In this document: piece by piece, positions 43,890-52,509 of the stretch | Numbering within the stretch: position 1 is the stretch's first letter | Layout of the letters: each line of letters starts with the position of its first letter | Assembly: GCA_018711275.1 (NCBI GenBank) | Contig: DVIN01000059.1 | Span: 1 to 64,000 of the forward strand | Source of the DNA: Candidatus Pullilachnospira intestinigallinarum | Lineage (GTDB): Bacteria; Bacillota; Clostridia; Lachnospirales; Lachnospiraceae | Length of the DNA stretch: 64,000 bases | Direction of reading: 5' to 3' | Notes under the pieces: generated by a model | What the model saw: only the letters and a program-made list of their open reading frames with translations | Databases searched by the model: none | Told to the model about the DNA's origin: nothing | Made by a program: the position numbers and the translations under genes

Positions 43890-45713
43890 CTACCGGTTCA
43901 GAATGTCCATAAACTGTTCTCCGGTGATGGTCTCATTTTCATATAAGAACTTGGCCAGCTCATGCAGCTTCATGATATTTTCCTGCAGAATCTGCGCTGC
44001 CTTCTCATGCTGCCGTTTCACCAGCTCCACCACTTTTCTGTCGATCTCCGTCTGGGTCTCGAAAGAGCATGCCAGGGAAGAGTCTCCGCCCAGATACTGG
44101 TTGGATACAGTCTCCATGGCCACCATATCGAACTCGTCGCTCATACCGAACCGGGTAATCATACCCCGGGCCAGCTTGGTAGCCTGTTCGATATCGTTGG
44201 AAGCGCCGGTGGTAATGGAATGGAAAATCAATTCCTCCGCCGCCCGGCCTCCGGTCAGCGTGGCAATCTTGTTCTCCAGTTCTTCCTTGGACATCAGATA
44301 ATGCTCGTCCTCGTCCACCTGCATGGTATAGCCCAGTGCTCCGGAAGTTCTGGGGATGATGGTAATCTTGTGTACCGGCGCCGACTCGGTCTGCTTGGCC
44401 GCCACCAGGGCATGACCGATCTCATGGTAGGAGACAATCAGTTTCTCCTTCTCTGACAGCACGCGGTTTTTCTTCTGGTATCCGGCAATAACCACCTCGA
44501 TGCTCTCCTCCATATCTGCCTGAGTGGCAAATCTTCTGCCGTCCCGGACCGCCCGCAGGGCCGCCTCATTGACAATATTTGCCAGCTCCGCGCCGGAGGC
44601 GCCGGAGGCCGCCTTGGCGATTTCACGGAAATTCACATTGTCCGCGATCTTGATATTCTTGGCATGTACCTTCAGGATATCCTCTCTTCCCTGCAGATCC
44701 GGCAGCTCCACCGGAATTCTCCGGTCAAACCGTCCCGGACGCAGCAGGGCGGGATCCAGGGAATCCGGCCGGTTGGTGGCTCCCAGAATCACCACACCTT
44801 TGGAGCTGTCAAATCCGTCCATCTCCGTCAGCAGCTGGTTCAGGGTCTGCTCCCGCTCGTCATTGCCGGTGATCTGGCCGTCACGCTTCTTTCCGATGGT
44901 ATCGATCTCATCGATAAATACGATACAGGGCGCCTTCTCGTTGGCCTGCTTGAACAGGTCCCGCACCTTGGCAGCTCCCATACCCACAAACATCTCCACA
45001 AATTCCGAACCGGAGATGGAGAAGAAGGGTACCTCCGCCTCGCCGGCCACTGCCTTGGCAAGCAAGGTCTTACCGGTTCCGGGCGGGCCCACCAGCAGCG
45101 CGCCTTTTGGCATCTTCGCGCCGATTTCCTGATACTTCTGGGGATTATGCAGATAGTCCACAATCTCTGTCAGAAGCTCCTTGGCCTCATCCTCCCCGGC
45201 CACATCGGAAAACTTGATTCCCGTGGAAGACTTCACATAAATCTTGGCGTTGCTCTTTCCGAACATCATGGCCCCGGGCCCGCCGCCCATGCTCTTGGCC
45301 ATCTTCCGGGAAATAAACTGCCCGATGACAATAATCAGAACAATCGGCAGAATCCAGCTGATCAGGAAACTGAGAATCGGCGACTGCCGGGTGGGGATCA
45401 CCTGCCCGAAATGTACCTTGCCGTACAGCCGGTTCACTTCCTGCATGTCGTAGATCCTTCCGGTTTTGCAGATCTGCTGATGGCCGTCTGACTCCACGGT
45501 ATAGTAGATGACGTCTGAATCCAGCTGCACCTCGTCCACAATGCCTTCATTGACGGCATCCAGGAACTGATCGTAAGTTGTTTCCCGGATACTTCTCTGG
45601 GTCATGGTCGGCACTACAAAAAAGTTCAGCAGCAGCAGAACGCCCAGCACAATCAGATAATAAAAGATCAGAGGCCGCTTGGGCTTCTTATCTTTCAGTT
45701 CGTTTAAATCCAT
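43890..45713 (-). CDS. ftsH: ATP-dependent zinc metalloprotease FtsH
   Basis: Membrane AAA+ protease that degrades misfolded and regulatory membrane proteins. The start at 45713 (MDLNELKDKKPKRPL) has GAGGAG 8-9 bases upstream. 607 residues: two membrane segments near 15-35 and about 115-135 flank an extracytoplasmic domain; the AAA module has GPPGTGKT (Walker A), IVFIDEIDTIG (Walker B) and the SRH; the zinc site HEIGH sits in VSYHEIGHALVAAKQ. It ends FMDILNR without a long tail. It is monocistronic, with its own promoter and terminator. Confidence 0.96.
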   Translation of the reverse strand: MDLNELKDKKPKRPLIFYYLIVLGVLLLLNFFVVPTMTQRSIRETTYDQFLDAVNEGIVDEVQLDSDVIYYTVESDGHQQICKTGRIYDMQEVNRLYGKVHFGQVIPTRQSPILSFLISWILPIVLIIVIGQFISRKMAKSMGGGPGAMMFGKSNAKIYVKSSTGIKFSDVAGEDEAKELLTEIVDYLHNPQKYQEIGAKMPKGALLVGPPGTGKTLLAKAVAGEAEVPFFSISGSEFVEMFVGMGAAKVRDLFKQANEKAPCIVFIDEIDTIGKKRDGQITGNDEREQTLNQLLTEMDGFDSSKGVVILGATNRPDSLDPALLRPGRFDRRIPVELPDLQGREDILKVHAKNIKIADNVNFREIAKAASGASGAELANIVNEAALRAVRDGRRFATQADMEESIEVVIAGYQKKNRVLSEKEKLIVSYHEIGHALVAAKQTESAPVHKITIIPRTSGALGYTMQVDEDEHYLMSKEELENKIATLTGGRAAEELIFHSITTGASNDIEQATKLARGMITRFGMSDEFDMVAMETVSNQYLGGDSSLACSFETQTEIDRKVVELVKRQHEKAAQILQENIMKLHELAKFLYENETITGEQFMDILNR

Positions 45714-45784
45714 GAACGTTACTCCTCTTTCCCTTCCGTTCATCCGGCCCTGTCGGGAACGGATCCGAAAGTATTTTCTTATAT

Positions 45785-45812
45785 TTTATACATTTTCCCC
45801 TCTTTCCTGCAA
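45785..45812 (-). promoter_or_regulatory. ftsH promoter
   Basis: TTGCAG, 16 bases, TATAAA on the minus strand, about 70 bp before the ftsH start. Confidence 0.6.
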
Positions 45813-45907
45813 GAAAAGGATTCTAAAATTCTATAAAATTTGTATGAATTTTCGCAACGGCTCCGGAAAACCCGCCGGACGAAACCACGGCAAATTCCAA
45901 TTCCTGA

Positions 45908-46474
45908 TTACAGTCCCAGTTCCGGCGCCAAGTCTTTCATGGCATCCAGGGTTTTTTCCAGTAATTCATCCAGTTCCCACCCCAGCTGTTCGGCTCCTGT
46001 ACGGATCACCTCCCGGGAGCATCCGGCTGCAAAACGCTTGTCCTTGAATTTTTTCTTCAGGGATTTCAGTTCCATATCGGAGACGCTTTTCGACGGCCGC
46101 ATCAGGGCGGCAGCTCCGATCAGACCTGTGAGTTCGTCGGTGGCGAAAAGAATCTTTTCCATCGTCTGCTCCGGCTTCACATCGATCACCAGTCCATACC
46201 CATGACTTACACAGGCATGAATCAGCTCCTCGTCCAGATCCATTTCGCGCATCATCTGCTGTTCTTTTTTACAGTGTTCCTCCGGATACATCTCAAAATC
46301 CAGATCATGAAGAATCCCCACGGATTTCCAGAATTCGCATCTTTCCGGATCATACTGACGGGCAAAATATTCCATCACGCCTCCCACCACCTGACCGTGA
46401 TGGATATGGAACTCCTCTTTATTGTATTTTTTCAGAATCTCCAGTGCTTCCTCTGGTGTCGGTACATAGCTCAT
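45908..46474 (-). CDS. HD-domain hydrolase (HDIG-like)
   Basis: 188 residues. Metal-binding HD pattern: HIHHGQVVGGVMEYFA (H), WKSVGILHDLDFEMYPEEH (HD) and ACVSHGYGL (H), followed by KILFATDELTGLIGAAALMRPSKS. This is the common Clostridial HD phosphohydrolase family, acting on an unknown phosphate or nucleotide substrate. The start is fixed by GAGAGGAAAAA, which is part of the GGCC repeat element at 46476-46526. Confidence 0.88.
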   Translation of the reverse strand: MSYVPTPEEALEILKKYNKEEFHIHHGQVVGGVMEYFARQYDPERCEFWKSVGILHDLDFEMYPEEHCKKEQQMMREMDLDEELIHACVSHGYGLVIDVKPEQTMEKILFATDELTGLIGAAALMRPSKSVSDMELKSLKKKFKDKRFAAGCSREVIRTGAEQLGWELDELLEKTLDAMKDLAPELGL

Positions 46475-46475
46475 T

Positions 46476-46526
46476 TTTTCCTCTCTTTCCGGCCCTGCGG
46501 CCTCAAAGGCATCCCTGCCGGGGAAA
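46476..46526. repeat. GGCC hairpin repeat before the HD hydrolase gene
   Basis: TTTTTTCCTCTCTTTCCGGCCCTGCGGCCTCAAAGGCATCCCTGCC matches the 31064 copies in layout (CTCTCTTTCCGGCC-NNNN-GGCC-NNAAAGG-ATCC). It provides the ribosome binding site on the minus strand. Confidence 0.75.
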
Positions 46527-46757
46527 TGCCCCTGCTATTTGATTTCTGTGCAGCCTTTTTCTGTTCCGTGTAAGAAAATGTGTGGACTGCGTCTGCATCC
46601 TATTGTAATCCCATTGGACCAGGTTTGCAATGCAATCCGTGAAAAACATCGTTTCCTCTGATCCCTGCTTTTCACCCGCTGCGGGCGAAATGTTAATTTT
46701 CTGCTGTTCTTTTAGAGGAACTTAGATCATGCGGAAGTGAATAATGTGCTGCGGGGG

Positions 46758-46780
46758 GGAGATGCATTTGATGCATCTCC
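46758..46780. other. perfect hairpin
   Basis: GGAGATGCAT-TTG-ATGCATCTCC, a 10-bp stem with a 3-base loop, preceded by G7. No T run follows, so it is not a standard terminator. Its role is unknown. Confidence 0.5.
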
Positions 46781-46835
46781 TGCGACAGACTCTCTCGCAA
46801 TGCCAGTTTCTGCTGTACATGGTATTGAAACGGGC

Positions 46836-47092
46836 TTTTTACGGTTAGTTTTCTCATTTTGACATTTTCAACCGTACCGCCACTCTCTTTTTACGGTTAG
46901 TTTTCGCATTTTGACATTTTCAACCGTACTGCCACTCGCTTTTTTACGGTTAGATTCCCCATTTCGGCGTTTTCAACCGTACTGCCATTTGTTTTTTTAC
47001 GGTTAGATTTCGCACTTCAGCGTTTTCAACCGTACCGCCACTCGCTTTTCTACGGTTAAATTTCGCATTTCGACATTTTCAACTGTATTACA
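46836..47092. repeat. tandem array B: five units, 53-bp period
   Basis: ACGGTTA starts at 46841, 46893, 46946, 46999 and 47052 (intervals 52, 53, 53, 53). Each unit holds TACGGTTAG, 22-23 bases of T-rich sequence, CAACCGTA, then CTGCCACTCGC. The ACGGTT/AACCGT arms form an inverted repeat in every unit. It lies in the divergent spacer between the HD hydrolase gene and nadA. Confidence 0.9.
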
Positions 47093-47304
47093 TCTCTTTC
47101 CACCACGGCAAACCCCTCCGTCTCGCCAATGCCTGCCGTATTTCCTTTCCTATTTCCGTATCGAATTCTCTTATTATTCCTTGAATCTCCCCCGGTTAAT
47201 CCCTCATTTCAATGCCCTCTCACAAGAAACTCTATTTTCACAAATACTTTCAGAAACGCGGAAAATCATCCCATAATCCCCCAACTTTACAATAAATATA
47301 ATTT

Positions 47305-47318
47305 ACTGTCTTGTCAGT
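47305..47318. promoter_or_regulatory. niaR box: candidate NiaR operator
   Basis: ACTGTC-TT-GTCAGT, an imperfect palindrome covering the -35 box of the nadA promoter. The last gene of the operon encodes a NiaR-type repressor, so negative feedback by niacin is likely. Confidence 0.55.
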
Positions 47319-47339
47319 TGTAATTTTTAAGTGTATAAT
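47311..47339 (+). promoter_or_regulatory. nad operon promoter
   Basis: TTGTCA, 17 bases, TATAAT, about 45 bp before the nadA start. A near-consensus sigma-A promoter. Confidence 0.85.
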
Positions 47340-47388
47340 TCACGGGTATGCATGTGAATTGTCGATTGGTAAGGAGGAAAATGAACCG

Positions 47389-48309
47389 ATGAACATACAG
47401 GAAGAAATCCGTACCCTGAAAAAAGAGCGCAATGCCCTGATTCTGGCGCATTACTACGTTCCCGGGCCGGTGCAGGAGATTGCGGATGTGGTGGGGGATT
47501 CCTTTGCGCTCAGCCAGAAAGCCGCCGATACCGATGCGGATGTTCTGGTCTTTGCCGGGGTTTCCTTTATGGGGGAAAGCGCCAAAATTCTGAGTCCAGA
47601 TAAAACAGTGCTGCTGCCGGATGCCGAAGCAGACTGCCCCATGGCTCATATGGCCACGGAAGAGAACATCCGAAAGCTCAAAAAACAATACCCGGATCTG
47701 GCAGTGGTCTGCTATATCAATTCCACTGCCCGGCTGAAGGCGTTGTCGGATGTCTGCGTCACATCATCCAACGCATTAAAAATTGTCCGCGCCCTTCCCA
47801 ACCGGAATATTTATTTTATTCCTGACAAAAATCTTGGACAGTATGTAGCCGGTCAGGTACCGGAAAAAAACATTATTCTCAATGACGGATACTGCCCCAT
47901 CCACCACAGCCTGACGCCCGCTCTTCTTCTGGAGGCAAAAAAAGCGCATCCGGAAGCGCAGGTGCTGATGCATCCGGAATGTCCTCCAAAGACTCTCCCG
48001 ATGGCGGATTATGTGGGGAGCACTGCCGGCATCCTCGCCTATGCCCGCCAGAGCAGCCATAAAGAATTTCTCGTGGCTACAGAGGAAGGGGTGCTGTGGC
48101 AGCTTCAACGGGAAAATCCGGGAAAACAGTTCTATTCTCCCACCGAGGATTTCTGCTGTCCCGGCATGAAACTGATTACGCTGGAGAAGGTAAGAGACGC
48201 ACTGAAAAACAACACCAATCCGGTGGAAATTGAGGAATCACTGCGGCTGGCCGCCCTGCGTCCCCTGAAACGGATGCTGCAGCTGGCCGCGCAGAGAAAG
48301 GAGCAGTAA
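47389..48309 (+). CDS. nadA: quinolinate synthase
   Basis: Condenses iminoaspartate with dihydroxyacetone phosphate to quinolinate using a 4Fe-4S cluster. The start at 47389 (MNIQEEIRTLKKERNALILAHYYV) follows AAGGAGG; the ORF-track start lies in the promoter. 306 residues with typical AHYYVPGPVQEIADVVGDSF, VCYINSTARLKALSDVCVTSSNA, HPECPP and EDFCCPGMKLITLEKV segments that supply the cluster Cys. It heads nadA-nadB-nadC-niaR, 2 bp before nadB. Confidence 0.96.
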   Translation: MNIQEEIRTLKKERNALILAHYYVPGPVQEIADVVGDSFALSQKAADTDADVLVFAGVSFMGESAKILSPDKTVLLPDAEADCPMAHMATEENIRKLKKQYPDLAVVCYINSTARLKALSDVCVTSSNALKIVRALPNRNIYFIPDKNLGQYVAGQVPEKNIILNDGYCPIHHSLTPALLLEAKKAHPEAQVLMHPECPPKTLPMADYVGSTAGILAYARQSSHKEFLVATEEGVLWQLQRENPGKQFYSPTEDFCCPGMKLITLEKVRDALKNNTNPVEIEESLRLAALRPLKRMLQLAAQRKEQ

Positions 48310-48311
48310 AT

Positions 48312-49625
48312 ATGAAAACCGACATTGTGATCGTGGGATGCGGGGTCAGCGGTCTGTACTGCGCGCTGAATCTTCCCAGAGACAAACAAATACTGATCAT
48401 CACGAAATCTGACCTGACCTCCAGTGATTCCTTTCTGGCCCAGGGCGGGATCTGTATGCTGAAGAGTCCGGAGGACTACGATTCCTTTTTCCAGGACACC
48501 CTGCGGGCAGGGCACTACGAAAACAACCGGGAATCTGTGGACATCATGATCCGCTCCTCGAGGGACGTGATCCGGGATCTGATCGGGTATGGGGTGGAAT
48601 TTGCCATGGCGGACGGCAAGCTGTGCTTCACCAGAGAAGGCGCCCACTCCACCAATCGGATTCTCTATCACGAAGATATCACCGGAGAAGAGATCACCAG
48701 CAAGCTGCTGGCACAGGTAAAAAAACTGGAAAATGTTACGCTTTGGGAGTATACTCAGATGGTAGACCTGCTGGAAGAGGAAGACGGCTGCGGTGGGATC
48801 ATCGCCCGGGACCGTGAGGGACGGCTGTTTCCCATTCAGGCCCGGCAGACCATGCTGGCCTGCGGCGGAATCGGCGGATTGTTTCTCCATTCCACCAATT
48901 TCCCCCATCTCACCGGCGACGGCCTTGCCGTCTGCTTAAAGCACGGGGTGCGGCTTCAGAATCCGGACTATATTCAGATTCACCCCACCACCCTCTATAC
49001 CGGCAGAAGCAAAGAGCGTCAGTTCCTGATTTCCGAGTCGGTGCGGGGAGAAGGGGCTCTCCTGTACAATCAGGCGGGAGAACGTTTTGTCAACGAACTG
49101 CTCCCCCGGGATCTGCTGACCCAAAAGATTTATGAACAGATGGAAAAGGATCAGACACCTTGCGTATGGCTGGATATGCGTCCCATCGGGGAGGAAACCC
49201 TCAGGAAGCATTTCCCGCATATTCTGGAACGCTGTCAGCAGGAAGGATATGATCCGTTAAGCGAACGGGTTCCCATCGTGCCCGCCCAGCATTATTTCAT
49301 GGGCGGCATCTGGGTGGACCGGTATTCCCGCACCTCCATGAACCGGCTGTACGCCGCCGGAGAAACCAGCTGCAACGGCGTCCACGGGGCCAACCGGCTG
49401 GCCAGCAATTCCCTGCTGGAAAGCCTGGTATTTGCCAAAAGAGCCGCGCTGCATATGACAGCTCAGGAACAGAATACACCGGAAGAAAAAACCCTTGGCG
49501 AACCGGTCTGGAATCCGGAAGCATACCGGGATAGCCGGAAGCTGGAAGAAGAATATAAAACCATCGTATTACGCGAAATGAATCCCCCTTCGGGGATCCC
49601 TCTATGGCCATTCGGCCAAAATTAA
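48312..49625 (+). CDS. nadB: L-aspartate oxidase
   Basis: Oxidises aspartate to iminoaspartate with FAD. 437 residues, the short Clostridial form without the C-terminal helical domain of the 540-residue E. coli enzyme. FAD site IVGCGVSGLYCAL (7-19) and succinate-dehydrogenase-like motifs SDSFLAQGGI, HSTNRILYHEDITG and GETSCNGVHGANRLASNSLLESLVF. The last 15 residues (MNPPSGIPLWPFGQN) are encoded by the GGCC repeat element before nadC, an odd tail. It would need fumarate or another electron acceptor in an anaerobe. Confidence 0.95.
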   Translation: MKTDIVIVGCGVSGLYCALNLPRDKQILIITKSDLTSSDSFLAQGGICMLKSPEDYDSFFQDTLRAGHYENNRESVDIMIRSSRDVIRDLIGYGVEFAMADGKLCFTREGAHSTNRILYHEDITGEEITSKLLAQVKKLENVTLWEYTQMVDLLEEEDGCGGIIARDREGRLFPIQARQTMLACGGIGGLFLHSTNFPHLTGDGLAVCLKHGVRLQNPDYIQIHPTTLYTGRSKERQFLISESVRGEGALLYNQAGERFVNELLPRDLLTQKIYEQMEKDQTPCVWLDMRPIGEETLRKHFPHILERCQQEGYDPLSERVPIVPAQHYFMGGIWVDRYSRTSMNRLYAAGETSCNGVHGANRLASNSLLESLVFAKRAALHMTAQEQNTPEEKTLGEPVWNPEAYRDSRKLEEEYKTIVLREMNPPSGIPLWPFGQN

Positions 49626-49632
49626 TGAAAGG
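49581..49632 (+). repeat. GGCC hairpin repeat at the nadB-nadC junction
   Basis: CCCCCTTCGGGGATCCCTCTATGGCCATTCGGCCAAAATTAATGAAAGGA matches the reverse complement of the 29651 copy (GGGATCC..TATGGCCATTCGGCCAAAAA). It encodes the end of NadB and sits against the nadC ribosome binding site. Confidence 0.8.
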
Positions 49633-49645
49633 ATGAAAACGATAC

Positions 49646-50506
49646 ATGAACAACAAAATCACCATGACACTGAATGCGGATCATCTTCTGATCCAGGCAC
49701 TGCAGGAGGATATCACCAGCGAGGATATCACCACCAATTCCGTCATGCCGGCTCCCAGGCAGGGGGAAGTGGAGCTGATCTGCAAGCAGGACGGTGTCAT
49801 CGCGGGTCTTGCGGTCTTTGAGCGGGTATTCCAGCTGCTGGACGATACCGTAAAAGTGGAATTTTTCTGCCAGGACGGGGACGAGGTAAAGAACGGCCAG
49901 CGGATGGCTGTGGTGCGGGGCGATATCCGGGCGCTGCTTTCCGGCGAACGGGTGGCTCTCAATTATCTGCAGCGGATGAGCGGCATCGCCACCTACACCC
50001 GTTCCATCGCCAGTCTGCTTCGCGGAAGCCGCACAAAGCTTCTGGACACCCGGAAGACCACCCCGAATATGCGGGTATTTGAAAAATATGCCGTCAAGGT
50101 GGGCGGCGGCTACAACCACCGGTATAACCTTTCTGACGGAATTCTCTTAAAAGACAACCACATCGGAGCCGCCGGCAGCGTCACAAAAGCCGTACAGATG
50201 GCAAAGGAATACGCGCCTTTCGTGCGGAAAATCGAGGTGGAAGTGGAAACTCTGGAAATGGTTCAGGAAGCGGTGGAGGCCGGAGCAGACATCATCATGC
50301 TGGACAACATGAGTCCGGAGCAGATGAAAGAGGCCGTAAAACTCATTGACGGCCGTGCCGAGACCGAGTGTTCCGGCAACGTCACCCGGGAAAATGTGGA
50401 ACGTCTGCTGGATATCGGCGTGGATTACATTTCCAGCGGCGCGCTGACCCATTCCGCGCCGATTCTGGACATTTCTCTGAAAAATCTTCATCCGGTGGAG
50501 GAGTAA
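49646..50506 (+). CDS. nadC: nicotinate-nucleotide pyrophosphorylase (carboxylating)
   Basis: Turns quinolinate and PRPP into nicotinate mononucleotide and CO2. 286 residues. Family motifs are ALNYLQRMSGIATYTR, DTRKTTPNMRVFEKYAVKVGGGYNHRYNLSDGILLKDNHI, EVEVETLEMVQEAVEAGADIIMLDNM and ECSGNVTRENVERLLDIGVDYISSGALTHSA, with the active-site Lys and Arg in place. AAAGGATG lies upstream. It is third in the nad operon, 20 bp before niaR. Confidence 0.96.
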   Translation: MNNKITMTLNADHLLIQALQEDITSEDITTNSVMPAPRQGEVELICKQDGVIAGLAVFERVFQLLDDTVKVEFFCQDGDEVKNGQRMAVVRGDIRALLSGERVALNYLQRMSGIATYTRSIASLLRGSRTKLLDTRKTTPNMRVFEKYAVKVGGGYNHRYNLSDGILLKDNHIGAAGSVTKAVQMAKEYAPFVRKIEVEVETLEMVQEAVEAGADIIMLDNMSPEQMKEAVKLIDGRAETECSGNVTRENVERLLDIGVDYISSGALTHSAPILDISLKNLHPVEE

Positions 50507-50526
50507 AACGATCAGGAGGTGAACCC

Positions 50527-51039
50527 ATGGGAAAAGGAACCGAGAGAAGACAGGAAATTCTGCGGCTGATGGCTGCCAGTCAGCGGCCGCTGTCAGGGGC
50601 CTGGCTGGCGGAACATTTTTCCGTGAGCCGGCAGGTAATCGTTCAGGACATTGCCCTGATCCGGGCCGCCGGGAAGGAAATCATCTCCACCAACCGGGGC
50701 TATGTGCTGAAAGTCCCCCTGCAGGCCAGACGATCGGTAAAATGTTACCACACCGACGAACAGATCACCGAGGAGCTGTATGCGGTGGTGGATCTGGGGG
50801 GCTGCGTGGAGGACGTCTATGTGAACCACAAGGTATACGGCCAGCTGCGGGCCCGGCTGGATGTGGCCTCCCGCCGGGACGCGGACCGTTTTGTGGAATC
50901 CATCCATTCCGGAATGTCCACCCCTTTAAAATCGGTGACCTCCGGCTATCACTACCACACCATCCTGGCAGATTCCCCGGAGACTCTGGATCTCATCGAG
51001 GAAGCCCTGCGGAAGAAGGGGTTTCTCTGTGAAACCTGA
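50527..51039 (+). CDS. niaR: niacin-responsive transcriptional repressor NiaR (YrxA-type)
   Basis: 170 residues from ATG 50527 with AGGAGGTG upstream. N-terminal HTH_11 domain (RRQEILRLMAASQRPLSGAWLAEHFSVSRQVIVQDIALIRAAGKEIISTNRGYVL) and the C-terminal 3H domain with three conserved His positions (CYHTDEQ, VNHKVYG, IHSGMS, SGYHYHTI) that bind a metal ion in this family. It senses niacin and represses NAD synthesis or uptake genes, here its own operon through the site near 47305. A strong terminator follows. Confidence 0.94.
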   Translation: MGKGTERRQEILRLMAASQRPLSGAWLAEHFSVSRQVIVQDIALIRAAGKEIISTNRGYVLKVPLQARRSVKCYHTDEQITEELYAVVDLGGCVEDVYVNHKVYGQLRARLDVASRRDADRFVESIHSGMSTPLKSVTSGYHYHTILADSPETLDLIEEALRKKGFLCET

Positions 51040-51044
51040 TTATA

Positions 51045-51089
51045 AAACATCCCGGATCGCGACCCCATCGGCCGCGATCCGGGATGTTT
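51045..51089 (+). terminator. intrinsic terminator of the nad operon
   Basis: AAACATCCCGGATCGCG ... CGCGATCCGGGATGTTT, a 17-bp perfect stem followed by CTTTTTC, 6 bp after niaR. It can also serve the convergent aminopeptidase gene. Confidence 0.9.
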
Positions 51090-51141
51090 CTTTTTCTGTT
51101 ACTTATTCAATATCAGGCAGTCTGCCGTGCGCAGCGCCTGT

Positions 51142-52509
51142 TTATTTTCCCATCTGGAAAAATGTCTTATAGCACCGGTAGGTCTCATACACATCCGCCT
51201 TGGAGCTCACCTCATAGGGCGCATGCATATTCAGAATCGGCACGCCCAGATCCACCACATCCATGCCGTAAGCCGCAGTGATATAGGCGATGGTTCCGCC
51301 GCCTCCCACATCGATCTTGCCCAGCTCCGCGGTCTGATACTGGATATCGTCCGCGTCGAAGGCCCGGCGCAGGCTTCCCAGAAATTCCGCGCTGGCGTCA
51401 TTGGAGCCGCTCTTTCCTCTGGAACCGGTGTATTTGCTGATCACCGCTCCCTTGCCCACATAGGCGGCGTTGTTCTTCTCAAAAGCGTCCGCGTACAGAG
51501 GATCGTAGCCGGCGTTCACATCGGCGGAAAGCATGGTGGAATTTTTCAGGGCCCGGCGCAGTGCCAGCTCGCTGTACTGTCCCAGGCAGTTCAGCACTTC
51601 TGCCAGGGTATTTTCCAGGAAACGGGACTGCATACCGGTGGCGCCCACGCTGCCGATCTCTTCTTTATCCACAAACAGGCAGACATTGGTTCTCTGGCTG
51701 TTCTCCGCATCCAGAAATGCCATCAGAGAGGTAAAGGCACAGATTCTGTCGTCCTGTCCGTAAGCCATGATCATGCTGCCGTCCAGTCCGAAATCTCTTG
51801 CCCGTCCTGCGGGAACCACTTCCAGCTCCGCGGAGACGAAATCCTTCTCCTCCATGCCGTATTTTTCTTTCAGCACCTTCAGAAGAAATGCCTTCACCGG
51901 CTCCTTCTCCTCCTTGTCATCCACCGCATAGCTTCCCACCAGCAGATCCAGCGCTTCGCCCTCGATTACGGTGCTGCCCTTTTTATCCATCTGCTTTCCG
52001 GACAGGTGTACCAGCAGGTCGGTGATACCCACCACTGGATCCTCGTCCTTTTCCCCGATGGAAAGCTCCAGCACGGTGCCGTCGGTGCGGACCACGGTGC
52101 CGTGCAGCGCCATGGGAGAGGCCACCCACTGATATTTTTTGATACCGCCGTAATAATGGGTATCCAGATAGGCCAGGCCGCTGTTCTCATAAACGGGATT
52201 CTGCTTGATATCCAGTCTGGGGGAATCGATATGGGAACCGATCAGATTCATTCCTTTCTCCAGACTCTCCTGGCCAATCTGCATCAGCAGAACCGCCTTT
52301 TTCATATTTACGGCATAGATCTTGTCGCCTGCCTTCAGGCTCTCTCCTTTTTCCAGGATTTCATCCAGGTCGCGGAAGCCGTGCGCTCTGGCAATTGCGC
52401 AGATATTCGCCGCGCATTCCCGCTCAGTTTTTCCGGCGTCCAGAAAGCTTCTGTAATCACTTGCCATCTGCTCCAGCCTGTTTTTCTCCGTCTCGTTGTA
52501 CTGTCTCAT
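51142..52509 (-). CDS. M18 family aminopeptidase
   Basis: 455 residues. Zinc ligands appear in LIGSHIDSPRLDIK (HxD), FVDKEEIGSVGATG (EE) and VPILNMHAPYEVSSKADVYE (H), as in aspartyl aminopeptidase/ApeB-type M18 enzymes. It removes N-terminal acidic or other residues from peptides in the cytoplasm as a large oligomer. The start (MRQYNETEKNRLEQM) follows AAGGAG and lies 53 bp inside the end of the upstream AI-2E family gene, an unusually long overlap. Confidence 0.93.
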   Translation of the reverse strand: MRQYNETEKNRLEQMASDYRSFLDAGKTERECAANICAIARAHGFRDLDEILEKGESLKAGDKIYAVNMKKAVLLMQIGQESLEKGMNLIGSHIDSPRLDIKQNPVYENSGLAYLDTHYYGGIKKYQWVASPMALHGTVVRTDGTVLELSIGEKDEDPVVGITDLLVHLSGKQMDKKGSTVIEGEALDLLVGSYAVDDKEEKEPVKAFLLKVLKEKYGMEEKDFVSAELEVVPAGRARDFGLDGSMIMAYGQDDRICAFTSLMAFLDAENSQRTNVCLFVDKEEIGSVGATGMQSRFLENTLAEVLNCLGQYSELALRRALKNSTMLSADVNAGYDPLYADAFEKNNAAYVGKGAVISKYTGSRGKSGSNDASAEFLGSLRRAFDADDIQYQTAELGKIDVGGGGTIAYITAAYGMDVVDLGVPILNMHAPYEVSSKADVYETYRCYKTFFQMGK

